Part shown: positions 1-12,675 of the stretch, one piece after another
Numbering within the stretch: the stretch's first letter is position 1
How the letters are laid out: each line of letters begins with the position of its first letter
NCBI GenBank assembly: GCA_946122785.1
Contig: CAMGYJ010000009.1
Coordinates: forward strand, 31,407,633 to 31,471,632
DNA length: 64,000 nt
Direction: 5' to 3'
Source of the DNA: Linum tenue
Taxonomy: Eukaryota; Streptophyta; Magnoliopsida; Malpighiales; Linaceae
The notes under the pieces: generated by a model
What the model was told of the DNA's origin: nothing
Databases searched by the model: none
What the model saw: only the letters and a program-made list of their open reading frames with translations
Position numbers and translations under genes: made by a program

Positions 1-1443
1 ATATCAATAAAATTTAAATTGTGACTATATCTGTGTATTTTTCAAATTTTAGTTATTATTGTCACAAAGTGGATAGTTATGGCTATGTAGATGTATTTTG
101 CCTAGGGTTTTTTATAGCGAACCATGATAAACTGTATATTCCATAATGATTTCTTAATTACGTATGTGGCTTATGTTGCAAATCAAACCTCCCGACGCTC
201 AACAGACAGAAAATGAGAGAAAGAAATGTAAATTTAAAAGGCCTAAGGGGATGAGCGGTTTGATGTTAGTGGAAATGAATTTTGCATTTTTATTCAACAA
301 AAAATGGGAAGAGATGCGATAAAATGTGTATCTGAATTACCGATCGATTAATAGAGATAAGTCTATTATCGTGTTACATGAATCTGTACAACTCTAGATT
401 TAATGATTAAAATTAAGAAACTAAGAAAAACAAAAGTAATTTTGTATCAATTAAACGTAAATCAATAACTAAACTAGAAATCAAGTGGGAAATTCATTTC
501 TAGAAAAATCTATAGAAAGCAGATATAGAGAAGGACGATATGGAATTCACTATCCAATTACTTGCCTCACCGTGTTTATTAATCAAATTAATTTCCATTC
601 GAAATACTAAGGTTATCTTTAAGATGATATTTATCTCTCTAAATATTAACTACACATTAAGTAGTCAAGTAATTATTTGCTCTAGTACAACCAATAATTA
701 ACTACCTAGTCTAGTAAAGCAATAATTAACTACCTAATCTAAGTCCGATAACTCATATGATGACCTATTTTAGTACTTTTATGGCAACAAATTTCTTGTA
801 ATATAATGAAGGTGTGTCAGTTATAATTATTGAAGGTGTGTCGAAGTTCCTGTATTGGAATATTTAATACAAAAAAATATGAATCTCTCACAAAAAAATT
901 GACAGAGGTGTGTCGAGTGAGACACCTCTCTATTTTATATATGTTTAAATTCGTTTGATGTTAATTCTTTTTCACATATTTACCACTTTTGTTAAACCGA
1001 CATGAATCAAAACAAATCAATTGCACCACTGTTCGAATCATACCACTTACTAAACCGATACAACAATATAAATCGATACTACGGTATAAACTGGTTTGAC
1101 AATGTTGCTCGAAATAGAAAAGAAAGACCAATAGAAAAGGGGTAAAAAGGGAAATTGGAAATGGAATATCCCGCTTGCTTTCCGAACGTTGCAAGGGAGC
1201 CCTTCTTACGTTTTAAATTCCCGCACCCCGTCTTCTTCTTTTCCCCCTTCCTTCCACAGAGAAATAGCCGTTGCTCTCATCTTCAACTCCTCCAACGGCC
1301 GCCGGCTCTGACTACTTCCGTCCACTCTTCCCCGTCACCGGTAAAAAAAAAAACTTCCTTTCCCCCTCCAATCCCCATCGCCGTGTTTCTGTGTGGGTGG
1401 ATTTTCCCATCTTCTGACTTTCCTCCTCCCTCCACAGGATCCC
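1..1443. other. AT-rich intergenic and upstream region of the first gene
   Basis: No open frame with recognisable coding character is seen on either strand. Positions 1-930 are AT-rich with no clear structure. A decayed hAT-like repeat lies at about 930-1107. The stretch 1170-1443 is richer in C and T and leads into the first gene, so it probably holds its promoter and 5' UTR, but I could not place a TATA box with confidence. Confidence 0.5.
930..1107 (+). repeat. Decayed copy of hAT-type MITE family (3' half)
   Basis: This stretch resembles the last 140-180 bp of the better preserved element at 12676-13050. Shared features are an AAACCG(A/G)CATGAA block, then a CACTTRCYAAACCG block, then GGTATAAACYGGTTT next to the terminus. 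The match is diverged and no target duplication was found, so only the 3' half is proposed. Confidence 0.5.
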
Positions 1444-2723
1444 ATGGCAGCTTCTTCCTCTTCTCCACTATTCAGCCCATCTTCCGACAAGCGCTTCTGG
1501 AACACTCTCAACGGCCATGTCGATTCCATCCTTGAAGGCCGCCGTCGCCGATCTGAAAACACTTCACAGGATGATGGCAGCGAAGTGGAATCCAAGAAGA
1601 CCGGCAGGTCGAAGCGGATGAAGGAGGATGCTCTGCTTCTGATGAGAGGATTTGATTCCATCTCTCACACCCTCTCCGCCCTCTCCAACAACATCGACAA
1701 CGCTCTTCAAGTAGGAAATTCCCCCTTTTTCTTCTTCCTTCGATTGCAAGGTCCAGTAGTGCTTCTTTTAATTCAAGATCTTTCATGGCGATTTTTTGTT
1801 TTTTCATAGGGAGCTAGATCTCTGGCTGAGCCCCCGACATTGACCGAACTACTCCAAGCAAATAATACCAAAAACTCCGAAACCCAACAGGACGACTCTC
1901 GCGAATGCTCCAAAGGGAAAGAAGAAGAGAAAGAGGGAATCACAGGTCTCAAGAGGAAGTTGGAAACAGAGGATGATCATATCTCGGTTGGGGAAGGAAT
2001 CAATGATGGCGGCCCAAAGGCAAATACCAGTAATAAGTTGCAGAAAGCCAAAAACGTATGTCTATGTGTGTTTTCTTGTCATTTCCAATTGGTTTTCGAT
2101 TCGGGAACGACTTTAATGAATCCTCAAAACCCATAACGTTTCCATTATGCAGCTAGCTGTTTCCATGGCTAAGAAGGCAGGAGCAATGGCCAGGGAGCTT
2201 AAATCAATAAAATCCGACATGTACTTTGTGCAAGAGAGGTGTGCTCTGCTGGAGGAGGAGAATAGAAGGCTTCGAGATGGCTTCCCTTCTGGGATTCGGC
2301 CAGAGGAAGACGACCTTGTACACACTAATTCATATTCTAGTTGCCTTTGATTGGCTTGGTTGTTGTTATCTCTGTTTGGCTGATTGATGATAATGGTGGG
2401 TGATTGATTCACAGATGAGGCTGCAAATGGAGGCGCTGCTAGCTGAGAAGTCAAGGCTGGCGAACGAGAATGCTAATCTGACCAGGGAAAACCAGTGCCT
2501 CAACCAGCTTGTGGAGTACCACCAACTCACAAATCAAGATCTCTCTGCGTCATACGAGCAACTCGTTCGAGGGATGGGGCTCGATTTCTCTTCTCCAGAT
2601 TGCTCACAAGAAGACGATGACAACAGAAACAATGTAGATGATGAAGCTGGATGCCCGGCACCGCGATCTAACATCTTGGACGTGTCTACATCCCTTGACA
2701 AGTACTTCGAAGAAGAACAGTAA
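1444..2723 (+). CDS. Coiled-coil protein of unknown function (4 exons)
   Basis: Four exons join in phase: 1444-1710, 1810-2055, 2153-2317 and 2415-2723, all with GT...AG introns of about 100 bp, giving about 328 residues. The start is the ATG just before a Ser-rich N-terminus ([19 protein letters not shown]). Residues about 30-65 are rich in Arg, Lys, Glu and Asp. The two last exons encode a heptad-like stretch with many Glu, Leu and Asn ([14 protein letters not shown], then [18 protein letters not shown]), a likely coiled coil. An acidic region with several Asp and Glu follows near the C-terminus. I see no enzyme motif, signal peptide or membrane segment, so a cytosolic or nuclear coiled-coil role is the most that can be inferred. 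It resembles uncharacterised plant coiled-coil proteins, but I cannot assign a symbol. Confidence 0.8.
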
Positions 2724-3441
2724 CAGTATAAACATTGAACCATTAGTGCTCTATCTATCACAGAGCACTACACCTATCCCGTCGAATGCCATTCCATCAT
2801 TCTTAAGTTACTAGCACAAGAGCAACCAGTACATTTAAATCGTCCACCATGTGTAAATTTTGGAGTGGCTGTTATGTTGTTCCAAGTGTATTATGCTATT
2901 TATGAGCTCAAAAGGAAATGAAGGGAATAACAGTGCAGAATTGTCTTGTTTGTAATTCTTCCTCACTACAAAAGGGCAAGTGAATGGTTAATCTTCAACA
3001 AAAACAGTTTTTTTAAGTGGTACACAGCATAACCTACTAATATAGGCTCTGGCATAACAAAAGATCCTCCAAGCCCCTGTTAATTTCCAAAGGCAGTCCT
3101 TTCACTATGCTCTCTAGTAGCAAAAGCATCTTCAGTGCATATCTGTAAACAGCCATTACCTACTAATATAAACAGCCACTACTACTAAACTACTGATTGG
3201 CTCTGGGATTGATTGTAACATAGGGCAATAAGATAGCAAAAGAATCCCCCCAAGCCCCCTGTTAACTTCAAAAGGCAGTCCTTTCACTGTGCTCTCGAGC
3301 AGCAGCAGCTCTTGCTAGTTAACTTCAGTGCATCTGTTAACTGCATTGATTAAATTAAGGAAGCAACGTCAATTTAGAAATTAGAGAAAGAAGTACCCAA
3401 ATTCCAAGTATTGAGTATGATCGGTAAGCACTTAGTAGCAC
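2724..3441. other. Intergenic region between two convergent genes
   Basis: This contains the 3' UTR of the upstream gene and possibly the 3' end of the minus-strand gene that follows. Apart from an imperfect direct repeat (3069-3302) I see nothing coding here. Confidence 0.45.
3069..3302. repeat. Imperfect direct repeat, two copies
   Basis: Copy one at about 3069-3120 and copy two at about 3250-3302 share the order CAAGCCCC, TGTTAA, AAAGGCAGTCCTTTCACT and TGCTCTC, with a few substitutions. The spacing is about 181 bp. It looks like a local duplication in a non-coding 3' flank. Confidence 0.6.
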
Positions 3442-4693
3442 TTAGTAGTTAGTGCTACATACCCCTGCGTCTCTGCCACGAGAATATTCCAACTCCTTGA
3501 TCAACCGACGGTTCTCCTCTTGTAAAACAACCACCTGAACATTCAAACCAAGAACATTGATACATCTAAAACAATTTTTTATATGCAAGCACTTGTGACA
3601 GTTGAGGGTAACATAAACCTCCTTAATGGTATCAAAGTACAAGCCTTTGTACGTCAAGTGCGCAGCAGAACTTCTCTTCTTCGCCCGCGAGGCTCTCGCA
3701 GCATCCTGATGTGCAATCTTAACAACAATCATGACTGGTGATAACCCAACTAAACTTGCAAAAAAGAAAAATGGATCCTTACTTGAGCCTGCAGTTCAGC
3801 CATGGTCTTCTTTTGTCTCTTGCAAATCTCCACAAGTCCTTCCCAACAATCCCCAATTCCATTAGTCTCGAGCACAAGATCTTCCTCCACCTCCTTGGCT
3901 CCTTCTTTCCCCACCACTGGGTGTTGATCTTCTTCCGGCACTGCCCCAGCTTCTTCTTCTTCTTCTTCTTCCTCCTCCTCCTCCACCTCTTTGGCTTCTT
4001 CCACCGTGTTGGGTTGCTGATCTTCTTCCTCATCCTCCTCGCTATCAGTAGAAGTTATCTCCTCAATAATTCGCTCCATTTCCTGAGCTTCAGTTTCAGT
4101 AGTAGTCCTAACACCGCTCTTGAGGCGGTTAGAGCGCCTAACTCCGCCAGGGGTCATCTTTACCTTCTTTTTTGAGGAAGAAGCTGACTTGTTCACCGCC
4201 TTTGGAGACGCCACACTATCCCCTGGATTAGGGATTGCAGATTGCGGGTTGGGTGATCCCGACTGAGAATGCCAAGAACATCATGTAGCCATACATCATT
4301 AGTTTGATTACACAGTTCACTCATGAATAAATGTAGGTTCGATTCCTTCACCAAATCTGCATGTGGTGCAGAAATAAAACCTTCCCCACTGGATATATAC
4401 TAGAACAGAGCCATCACAAAACCCTAATCGGGAAAGAGGGAAACCATCTCATCAAACACAATCAAATAAAAGACCGTGAATAAACCTCTAGATAAAGAGA
4501 GGGTCGCAAATAGACCATCGTTTTGTACAAGAATGCCATGCATGCGAAAAGGAACCCTACAGAAAGGGAAACAGGAGAAGCCAAGTACAAAGGGGGGAAA
4601 AGGGTTGTTTGAGTTGTGATTTACCGAAGGGAGTGGCGAGGTGGCTACTTGTGCCGGCTCAGGAGTAGAAGAAGCACTGCGCTTCCTTCCCAT
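3442..4693 (-). CDS. Acidic coiled-coil protein of unknown function (4 exons or more)
   Basis: Proposed minus-strand exons are 4693-4625, 4262-3783, 3705-3619 and 3534-3442, joined in phase, about 242 residues. Exon 1 encodes a basic N-terminus (MGRKRSASSTPEPAQ). Exon 2 carries a second basic patch (VRRSNRLKSGV) and a long acidic region with a run of more than ten Glu. Exons 3 and 4 join to a short heptad-like segment (GLYFDTIKE then VVVLQEENRRLIKELE), a likely coiled coil. The exon 3 acceptor (CACATCAG) and donor were chosen to keep frame and are less certain than the others. A donor-like GTATGT lies at 3462 just before the stop, so a further exon is possible. Basic patches and the acidic run would suit a nuclear protein, but that is inference. 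Confidence 0.6.
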
Positions 4694-5529
4694 TCTTTGT
4701 TTACTTTGCCTTGAGATGTTCTTGTGGAAATTTGCAGAAAGAGATTATTGACTACTTACCTTTAACGAAGAAGAGCAGAGGAAGGAGGAAAGCAAGGGGC
4801 TATACGTCCGGAGGACTGTTACTACTGTAGCGGGGAGACGAGAGGACACGACAGGACGAATGACTCCGCTGAGGGGTAGAAAAAGAGGCAGTAAATTGGT
4901 AATTAGTTTGACGTGACCCCCTTTAAAATCCAGAGAATGGATCACCTGTGCTGCTTACCACCGTTGATCTCTTGGTGGGTTTTCCGTCTAAACCAGTCAG
5001 TAAAATTTATACGTGTAGAAAATATTTACTAACCGAATAGTATCTGAATCGAACAAATCAAGCGTGAATGAGTGTATGGGTTGGAATTCTGAACCTATAA
5101 AGCTGGTAATCAGAGTTTGTTTCAGATAGAACCAAACCGATTCTCCATTGTCCGAACCGAACAACCGAACCATCCATTCCCCCTAGCGCAGTGACTTATA
5201 GGCTCATTTATGAAAAAGCCTGCAAAGCCCACACTTACCTCACCTAACCCTACCCACCCTTCCTCTCCCCTTCGATCTTCGGCCTTCACGAGCTTCACCA
5301 TCATCGCTCAAGCATCTCTCCATCTCCTCTCTTCCCTTCCAGTCGAAATCCATAACCTCCCTCACTTCACGAGCTCAACTGTCATTCCTTCCTCCCTCTT
5401 CACTAACAACTCTCCCTTGTCTTTCATTTCTATTTGGGGAGCTCCTCATATACTCCAAATTGGAGTCTCCAAAGTGTACGAGGCGAGGCGGTAACAATCA
5501 CTCAACAATCCTCCATTGTTAGTATCACC
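4694..5529. other. Intergenic region before the first Sirevirus relic
   Basis: This holds the likely promoter of the minus-strand gene ending at 4693 and about 300 bp of CT-rich sequence (5220-5470). An open frame crosses the CT-rich part but has low-complexity composition and no recognisable domain, so I do not call a gene. The first recognisable gag sequence starts at about 5530. Confidence 0.45.
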
Positions 5530-8500
5530 AACGAACTTGATGTACTGCGCCTTGGGCCTTGAGGAATATCACCGAGTCACTGGGTGCAAAACGGGTAAGG
5601 AAATTTGGGACAAACTCCAAATCGCACATGAAGGTACATCTCATGTAAAGATCTTTAGAATCAATAAGCTGAAATAAGAGTTCGAAACCTTTGTGATGAA
5701 GCCTGAAGAGTCTATAAAGGAGATGAACGACAGGTTTAGTACCATAGTTAATAGTTTGAGAACTCTCGAAGTCGAATATGCGAGTGCTAACTTAGTTCGT
5801 AAGATTCTGTGGGCGCTTCCTAAGAGGTGGACTCCCAAGGTGACTGCTATAGAAGAATTCAATGATCTAACCAAGTTGAGTCTAGATGAACTCATGGGAT
5901 CTCTAGTCACTCACGAAGATAAGCTGACAAGAGAAGAGAGTGAAGAACCCAGAAAAGAGAAAAAGGGTATAGCCTTCAGAGTTACTGAACAAGAAGAAGA
6001 ACTGGACAATCTAGAAGATATGAAAGATGATGAACTAGCCATGTTGAGTAAACATGTGGCTAAACTAATCAAGTTGCGTAAGGATAAGAAAAAGGGCGGC
6101 TTCATGAGTCGCTCAAGGGAAGCTGAGTCACACAAAGATCAATCCAAGTCCTCTCGGCAAATGTCCAGATTCAGAAAAGAAATAAACGGGAATGAGAAGA
6201 GCACTTCTCAAGCTGGGTGTTTCAACTGTGGAAGAAATGGCCACATAAAGGCTAAATGTCCACAACTGAGATGAGAAAGGGCATATGCAGCTACCTGGAG
6301 TTGCAGTGAAGATGAAGCAGAGACTGAGAAAAGGCAAGATGCACCCATGGTAGGTGGAGAAAGTGAAGATGAATGCAACTCTTCACAGGTAAGAACACTA
6401 AACTACTACTCTGAGTCTGATAGTGAAAATGATCAAATCAGTGAAACTATAAGGGATATACAGAGTGAATTAAAAAATGTGCAGATAAACCATACAAAGC
6501 TCAAGTCGGAATTTGAAAAATTAATTAACCAACATAATGAGCTAAAAGAAGAAAAGCTATGCATAGAGCTACAGTTTAAAGAAGCATTGTACAAGAATGA
6601 TAAGTTAGAAGATAAAATAGCTGAATACAAGAAGAAGAGTGAAATAGTAAATAGGAGAACAGACACCCAACATATAAAAACAAGTCGCTTGGTAGCTAAT
6701 CATAATCTAGATAGTGTAGAGTGTTTTTATTGTCATCAAACTGGACATTATATTGCTAATTGTAAAAGAAGAATAGCTAAGGAAGACAGGTTGAAATCCA
6801 CAATGTGTTTCACGTGTCATAAACTTGGTCATAAGAGTTTTGTATGTCCAACTCCTAATGTAAAGGCTAAAACCTCTAGATTAGTGTGGTTACCAAAAGG
6901 GAAATGAACACCATTGTTGAATTAGGTCTGCTTCCAAGTGAGCATGGAAGACAGCGAGTGGATTCTGGATAGTGGATGCTCACACCACATGACTAGTAAT
7001 GAAAAAACTCTTCACAAAATTGGTTAAAGGAAAGAAAGGTAAAGTTTACTTTGGTGATAACTATAGTACTGATATTCTGGGCAAAGGGGAAGTAGGAACC
7101 GCTCCAAAAATTAAAAATGTGATGCTCATAAATGAATTAAAACATAACCTCTTCTCAATAAGCCAAATGTGTGGAGAGTCAAATAGAGTAGTCTTTGAAC
7201 CTAATGGATGCTATGTTGAAAATATTGAAAATCGAACAATTTTATTTTCTGGAAAAGGGAAAGGAAAACTGTTTTGCATAAACCTGAATGATAAAACTTC
7301 CTTTAATGAAATGTGTCTAGTATCAGTTGAAAAAATGATCAACTAGAGTGGCATAGGAGGTTAGGTCATGTAAGTGTAGGTTCCTTATCAAAATTGGTCA
7401 GTTTAAATCTAGTCACAGGATTTCCTAAGGTAAACTGCAAGAAGGAATTTTTCTGTGAAGCTTGTACAAAAGGAAAACAAGTCAGAACCTCTTTCAAAAG
7501 TAAACAAGTCATATCTACAACAAAGACATTTGGAACTGTTGCATTTAGATTTGTTTGGACCAAGCAATGTCATGAGCTTGGGTGGAAAATCCTATGCATT
7601 TGTGATAGTAGATGACTTCTCCAGGTTTACTTGGATTCTTTTTTTATCAAACAAAAGTGATGCTTATAAGAACTTTAAAAATCTGATCAGGCGAATTCAA
7701 AATGAAAAGGAAACTAAATTTGTTAGTATTAGAAGTGATCATGGTGGGGAGTTTGTGTCAGAAAAAAATTGAACTATTTTGTGAAAATTCTGGAATATCT
7801 CATAATTTTTCTGCCCCTAGAACACCACAGCAGAATGGTGTGGTAGAGCGTAAGAACAGGACTTTAATAGACATTGCTAGGACAATACTAAACGACTATG
7901 GTCTTGCCAAACATTTCTGGGCAGAAGCTGTAAATACAGCCTGCTACACAATAAATCGTGCATTAATAAGATCCAAACTAAATAAAACACTCTACGAATT
8001 ATGGAAAGGAAGGAAACCGAACCTAGGGTATTTTCATCCATTTGGATGTAGATGCTTCATACTAAACACTAAAGATAAGCTTGAAAAGTTTGACTCTAGG
8101 TCAGAAGAATCCATTTTCCTGGGTTACTCTCAAAACAGCAAGGCATATAGGATTTACTATAAACGGACCCTCAAGATAGAGGAGTCCATCAATGAATCTT
8201 CAAGTGAGTGTGCAGAACTCATCGAAGAAGATGATGATCTTGGACTTGCACGCACGCAGTCTAGTGTTGAGGAAAACAGCAGAATAGAAAACCAAAGTAC
8301 TCAAGCTAAAACTGTTCCAAGTGAAGAGGAAGATACATCAGAGGAGCAGAACATTCAGGCACCACCACACATACAGAAAAGACATCCATCATCACAGATA
8401 ATTGGCAACATCAATCAATGTATGATTACTCGATCCAAATTTTCGTAAGTACAAACTGCCATTGTGTCGTTAATTGAACCAAAAATGTGCACGAAGCATT

Positions 8501-10013
8501 AGATGATGAATTCTGGAATGAATCAATGCATGAGGAAATGAATCAGTTTAAAAGAAACAATGTGTGGGAACTTGTTCCCAAACCTGAAAAAAAGAAGTAA
8601 TAATTGGAACCAAGTGGATATATCGAAATAAATCTAACGAAGTAGGGAAAGTCACTAGGAATAAGTCTAGGTTAGTTGCTCAGGGGTATAGTCAACAAGA
8701 GGGAATAGATTTTGACGAAACTCCCCCGTGGCAAGGCTAGAAGCCATACGGCTGCTTTGTGCTTTTGCTGCCTCCAAGGGATTTAAATTGTACCAAATGG
8801 ATGTAAATAGCGCTTTTCTAAATGGTGACATAAAGGAGGAAGTCTATGTATCCCAACCTCCGGGATTTGAAGACTATGAATTTCCAGATCATGTGTACAA
8901 ACTTAATAAAGCACTTTATGGACTTAAACAAGCTCCTAGAGCTTGGTATGAAAAACTAAGTAAGTTCCTACTAGACAAGGGTTTTCATAGAGGTGCAGTA
9001 GTTAAAACTCTGTTTATTAAAAAAGGAAAAATCTCATACTCTGCTAGTAGAAGTGTATGTTGATGACATAATATTTGGGTTTACAAGTAGTTCCTTCTGT
9101 AAAGAATTTGAACAAGACATGAAAGGAGCCTTTGAAATGAGTCTCATGGGGGAACTTACCTACTTTCTAGGATTACAGGTTAAGCAAACTAAGAAAGGAA
9201 TATTTATAAGTAAAACCAAATACTTACTGACCATGCTTGAGAAATTTAATCTTAAAAATCTTAAAACGGTTGTAACTCCAATGGGAGCCACGGTAAAATT
9301 CAAAAGATGACTATGGTATCGCTGTTGATGACAGAATGTATCAAGGAATGATTGGTTCACTGCTGTATCTAACAACAAGTCGATCTGATATAATGTACAA
9401 CGACTGTGTTTGTGTCAGATTTCAAAGCAGTCCTAAAATGAGTCATCTAACTGCTGTCAAAAGAATCTTTCGATATCTTAGTGGAACTACCCACTTGGGA
9501 CTTTGGTATTCGTGCGAGTCTAGATTAGAATTAATCCGTTACAGTGATTCTGATTATGCTGGATGCATAGTTGATCGAAAAAGTACCTCTGGTACTTGTC
9601 ATTTTTTGGGGACTTCCCTCATTTCATGGTCAAGCAAGAAACACAATTCTGTTGCCTTGTCCACCGCAGAGGCAGAATATATAGTTGTTGGTCTGAGTTG
9701 TACTCAATTGCTATGGCTTAAGTATCAGCTTCAGGATTATGGTCTAGAGTTAGGTTCGCTTCCCATTCTGTGTGACAATACGAGTGCAATTAACATGACA
9801 AAAAATCCAATTCAACACTCTTGTACCAAGCACATTGAAGTAAGATATCACTTCACTCGTGACCTGGTCCAAGAAGGAAAAATCAGTCTGGAATTTGTCA
9901 ACACCACAATGCAGTGGTCTGGCATTTTTACAAAACCTCTTGGGGCAGACAAATTCCTTCCCATTCGCCGTGAACTTGGCTTGTTTGAAATCTCTGTGAT
10001 TGAATCTCTATAA
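5530..10013 (+). pseudogene. Sirevirus gag-pol polyprotein relic
   Basis: Readable blocks in order: UBN2-type gag (about 5530-6274, with an internal stop near 5678), a CCHC knuckle (CFNCGRNGHIKAKC) near 6220, a coiled region, two further knuckles near 6720 and 6806, an aspartic protease block (DSGCSHHMT) near 6966, GAG-pre-integrase near 7340-7500, an integrase core with [14 protein letters not shown] near 7825, reverse transcriptase with [13 protein letters not shown] near 8790 and a YVDDIIFG box near 9055, and RNase H (STAEAEY) near 9660. The reading frame changes or stops at several places (for example near 7340, 7770, 8450, 8590, 9050 and 9308), so no functional polyprotein can be made. 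Confidence 0.85.
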
Positions 10014-10213
10014 GGCTTTATTTAAGAATATAGTCTTACCTTTCTTTCTTAGGATTTCGATTTATGTGTTTATGACTTATCAAAACTTTCCTTAAAGTGT
10101 CTCCTCACTTTCCATCCTCCCCTCCCTCCTTTTCTACATATTTCCGTCTCCGTTAGGGTTCATCATCTTAGTCCTCTGTCGTAGTCAGTATATCATCTTT
10201 TCCCTTCCCCAGA

Positions 10214-11327
10214 CATGACTCTAAACCATGCTCAACTGCATCCCGCAGATGTGTTCAAAAATCAAGGGTATCGCAATGTTGTTGCATACTCTCGTTACCT
10301 TTGACGATTCAGAGACATGCCGATTTATCCCTCGTTCTCTATTAATCCTGCTGGTTTCAATAAATATGACATGGACGTCCCATCTCTTCTCCATGTTCTT
10401 GCCTGGAGTTCTCTAGTTGAAGACATGAGGTTCAACTATTGTCCTGAAGTTGTTCGCAAATTCTATGTCAACATCAAGTGTGGTCATGGATGTAATCCAT
10501 CCTTCTTCACCACAATTGTGTTTGACTATGAGATCAAGGTCACCCCGCAGCTTCTGACAACTCTTCTTGACATTCCTCATTCTGGGTTTCTGGCTGGAAC
10601 GGATGGCGAATTCACAGATCGTGGGTTCTCCTTTACTGCTGCTCTAAAAACTCTCACCCGGGATATAGGTCGATTTTATCCCACTCAACTCGCGGTTGGG
10701 CGTCTCCATGACGATCTGAAAGTCCTCCATTTCTTCATTACTCGATGCTTTCTGCCTCGAGACCTTTCAAGTACTGATGTACTGCACTCCTCGGATCTCT
10801 ACATCCTGTCGAATGCTAGAGCTGGTCGTCAAATCAGTTATGCATCCCTCATGTTTCACCACATGATTAAGTACGGTATGGAGTACTTTAGTGGTCCTCT
10901 GCCGTTTGGCCCACAGATCACTAAGCTCCTGTACAAGCTAGGGATCGATATTCGTGACAAGATCACTCTTTGCAATGTTCTGTAGGACCTGCGTCCTTAG
11001 CATGTCCTGGCTAAGTTAGATGCTGAAGTTGGCCCCCGCAAGCTCGTCAATGGCTCAGGGGGAGTCAAAGTCAGTCCCGCAGAGTCATATGTGTCAGGAA
11101 ACCTAGTAGGAGCACTTATGGATGTAGACGTGACTGTAGTTAAGCGAGAATCCTCGATGGCAGGGAAGCCAACCGCCACTCTGAAGAGACTTAGGAAAAG
11201 AGATCTGATGTGGCCCAAGTTCGTATATGAGTCAGGAACTGTTAATGACTCAATGAGTTCTGATTCCGAGACTGAAGAAGCAGAAGGGATTTCGGATTAT
11301 GAGTCTCCACCAGATTATCCCTTCTAG
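10214..11327 (+). pseudogene. Extra Sirevirus 3' ORF (env-like position), degraded
   Basis: This lies about 200 bp downstream of the RNase H stop in the same orientation. It aligns by eye with the intact ORF at 51948-52970: both have a CPEVVRKFY or CPEAVRVFY block, an LL.IP block, an FLPR block, a block with DL.IL..A.AG, then LPFG..ITKLL or LPFG..ITRLL, and a C-terminal Ser/Asp/Glu-rich tail (SMSSDSETEEAEG here). Stops or frameshifts occur near 10300, at 10983 and at 10998. The Sirevirus literature calls ORFs in this position env-like; this one resembles what databases label putative plant transposon protein. I see no clear signal peptide or membrane segment, so an envelope role is unsupported. 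Confidence 0.7.
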
Positions 11328-11583
11328 AGTCATAGGAAGTAACTGTAGGGGGAGAGTCTAGCGTCAAAGTACTAGTAGATTGAGTGTTATGACTTTTGGA
11401 TTTGTGTTGAGTTTTGCTATGGATATTCTGTTAAATTTTGCTCAGTTAATGAATAAATGACTCTCCTCAGTATCTTGTGATTACTATGTGCTTTTCTCGG
11501 TCTCTACATTAGAACAGGCTGCACCAATCATGTGTTACCTGTGTGCAGATTAGAGGAGGAGCCAATGACAAGCTTAGGGGGAG
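11057..11583 (+). other. Multiple polypurine tracts of the first Sirevirus
   Basis: The core AGGGGGAG occurs at about 11057-11064, 11347-11354 and 11576-11583. The last one sits directly before the 3' LTR start and is the position expected for plus-strand priming. Repeated copies upstream of it are a known hallmark of Sireviruses. Confidence 0.7.
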
Positions 11584-11585
11584 TT

Positions 11586-12180
11586 TGTTGGAAGAATCTT
11601 GATCAATGGCACCGAGAAAATATGGAAAGAGGAATAAAGAGCAAGAATAAAAAAGGGGAGGTCTGGATATGAAGATCAGAAGCGGCAATCACGAACCATG
11701 ATCACTCAACGGTCAATAAACAATGTTATATAAAGGGTAGAATAGCAGAGGGAACATTCACCTTTTTCGAGCACAACAATTCAATAGGAGTTACAAAGTG
11801 TACGAGCTATTAAAACGAAAAGGAGAGTTGTCATGGAGATAACTTGAGAGTTAGGAGTATCAAAGTCAGAGTTCTGCAGGGAGTAGAACTTTGAAAGGGA
11901 TTCTAATCTGTGACAGGGAGTCATTGAGAGATTGAGTGTTGTATTGTGTAACTTGGATACAAATCATCTGAGTGATCACCAAAGGGTTCACACTGAACCT
12001 CTTTGGTCGTGGACTAGTCGGTATTGCACATTGCATACCGGAAACCAAGCAAAAATATGGTGTTGTCTATTATGCATTTTAGTTTCAATTCACCTCTATT
12101 TTGCTGCTCTGTTTCTTGTTCTTAGCTGTAGAGACTCGGCCAAAGCACGGACTTGAGGAAGAAGAAGAAGGAGTCTTACA
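11586..12180 (+). repeat. 3' LTR of the first Sirevirus (end uncertain)
   Basis: It starts with TGTTGG just after the polypurine tract. A TATA-like ATATAAAG lies near 11730. The proposed end TCTTACA at 12180 resembles the GATTACA end of the other Sirevirus LTR, but no 5' LTR is present for confirmation. Confidence 0.45.
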
Positions 12181-12667
12181 CAGCAAAGAACTCACCGTTT
12201 CGACACAAAAACGCTAAATTGCAGTCCATCCAGAGTTTGGGCCGCATCTTGTTACAGAGAAGTTTCATCGTAACTGAATAATACTATTGGGCTTGAAGTA
12301 AGCTAGGCCCATCATTTTATTGAACAATAAACCACTTGTTAAATATTGTTGAAACTCAATCCGATCAAAACAGCTTCGTCGTTTATTTCATCCCAGCTTC
12401 TTCGTCGAAGCAAAGCAAATTCGAAAAACCCTAACCCTAAGTTCCCAAAAGCTAGTTTAGATTTTGCAGGTGTTACAACAAGAATCTCGCGCTCGATTCA
12501 AACCAACGATCACCTCACCCACATCTTTCCCTTTTACCTCAAGTTGAGGAATAGTTATATAGTGCACATGGGAAAAATCATCAAGTTGCTCCCTCTGCCT
12601 GTACAAGAAAACATGTATTTGTATCTGTTATACTATCATGTGTATGTTCACTTAATCTACTCAATAT
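12181..12667. other. Intergenic spacer
   Basis: No supported gene. A telo-box-like AAACCCTAACCCTAA lies near 12425, a motif often found near start sites of plant housekeeping genes, but no open frame with coding character follows before the MITE at 12676. It could be the orphaned 5' part of a broken gene. Confidence 0.35.
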
Positions 12668-12675
12668 GCGTCCAG

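Larger units (their letters stand above)
5530..12180 (+). mobile_element. Decayed Ty1/copia Sirevirus, 5' end lost
   Basis: The order gag, protease, integrase, reverse transcriptase, RNase H identifies Ty1/copia. Long gag with several zinc knuckles, an extra ORF after pol and repeated AGGGGGAG tracts before the 3' LTR point to the Sirevirus lineage. The 5' LTR, primer binding site and N-terminal gag are missing: the first gag codons readable are at about 5530. The 3' LTR starts at 11586 (TGTTGG); its end, placed near 12180, is a guess because there is no second LTR to compare. Many stops and frameshifts show that it is old. Confidence 0.8.

Noticed and set aside
5467..5485. CAAAGTGTACGAG shared by the 5' flank (5471) and the 3' LTR (11793) of the first Sirevirus, as a sign of a residual 5' LTR
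   Set aside because: Only 13 bp match and the sequences on both sides differ; may be coincidence.
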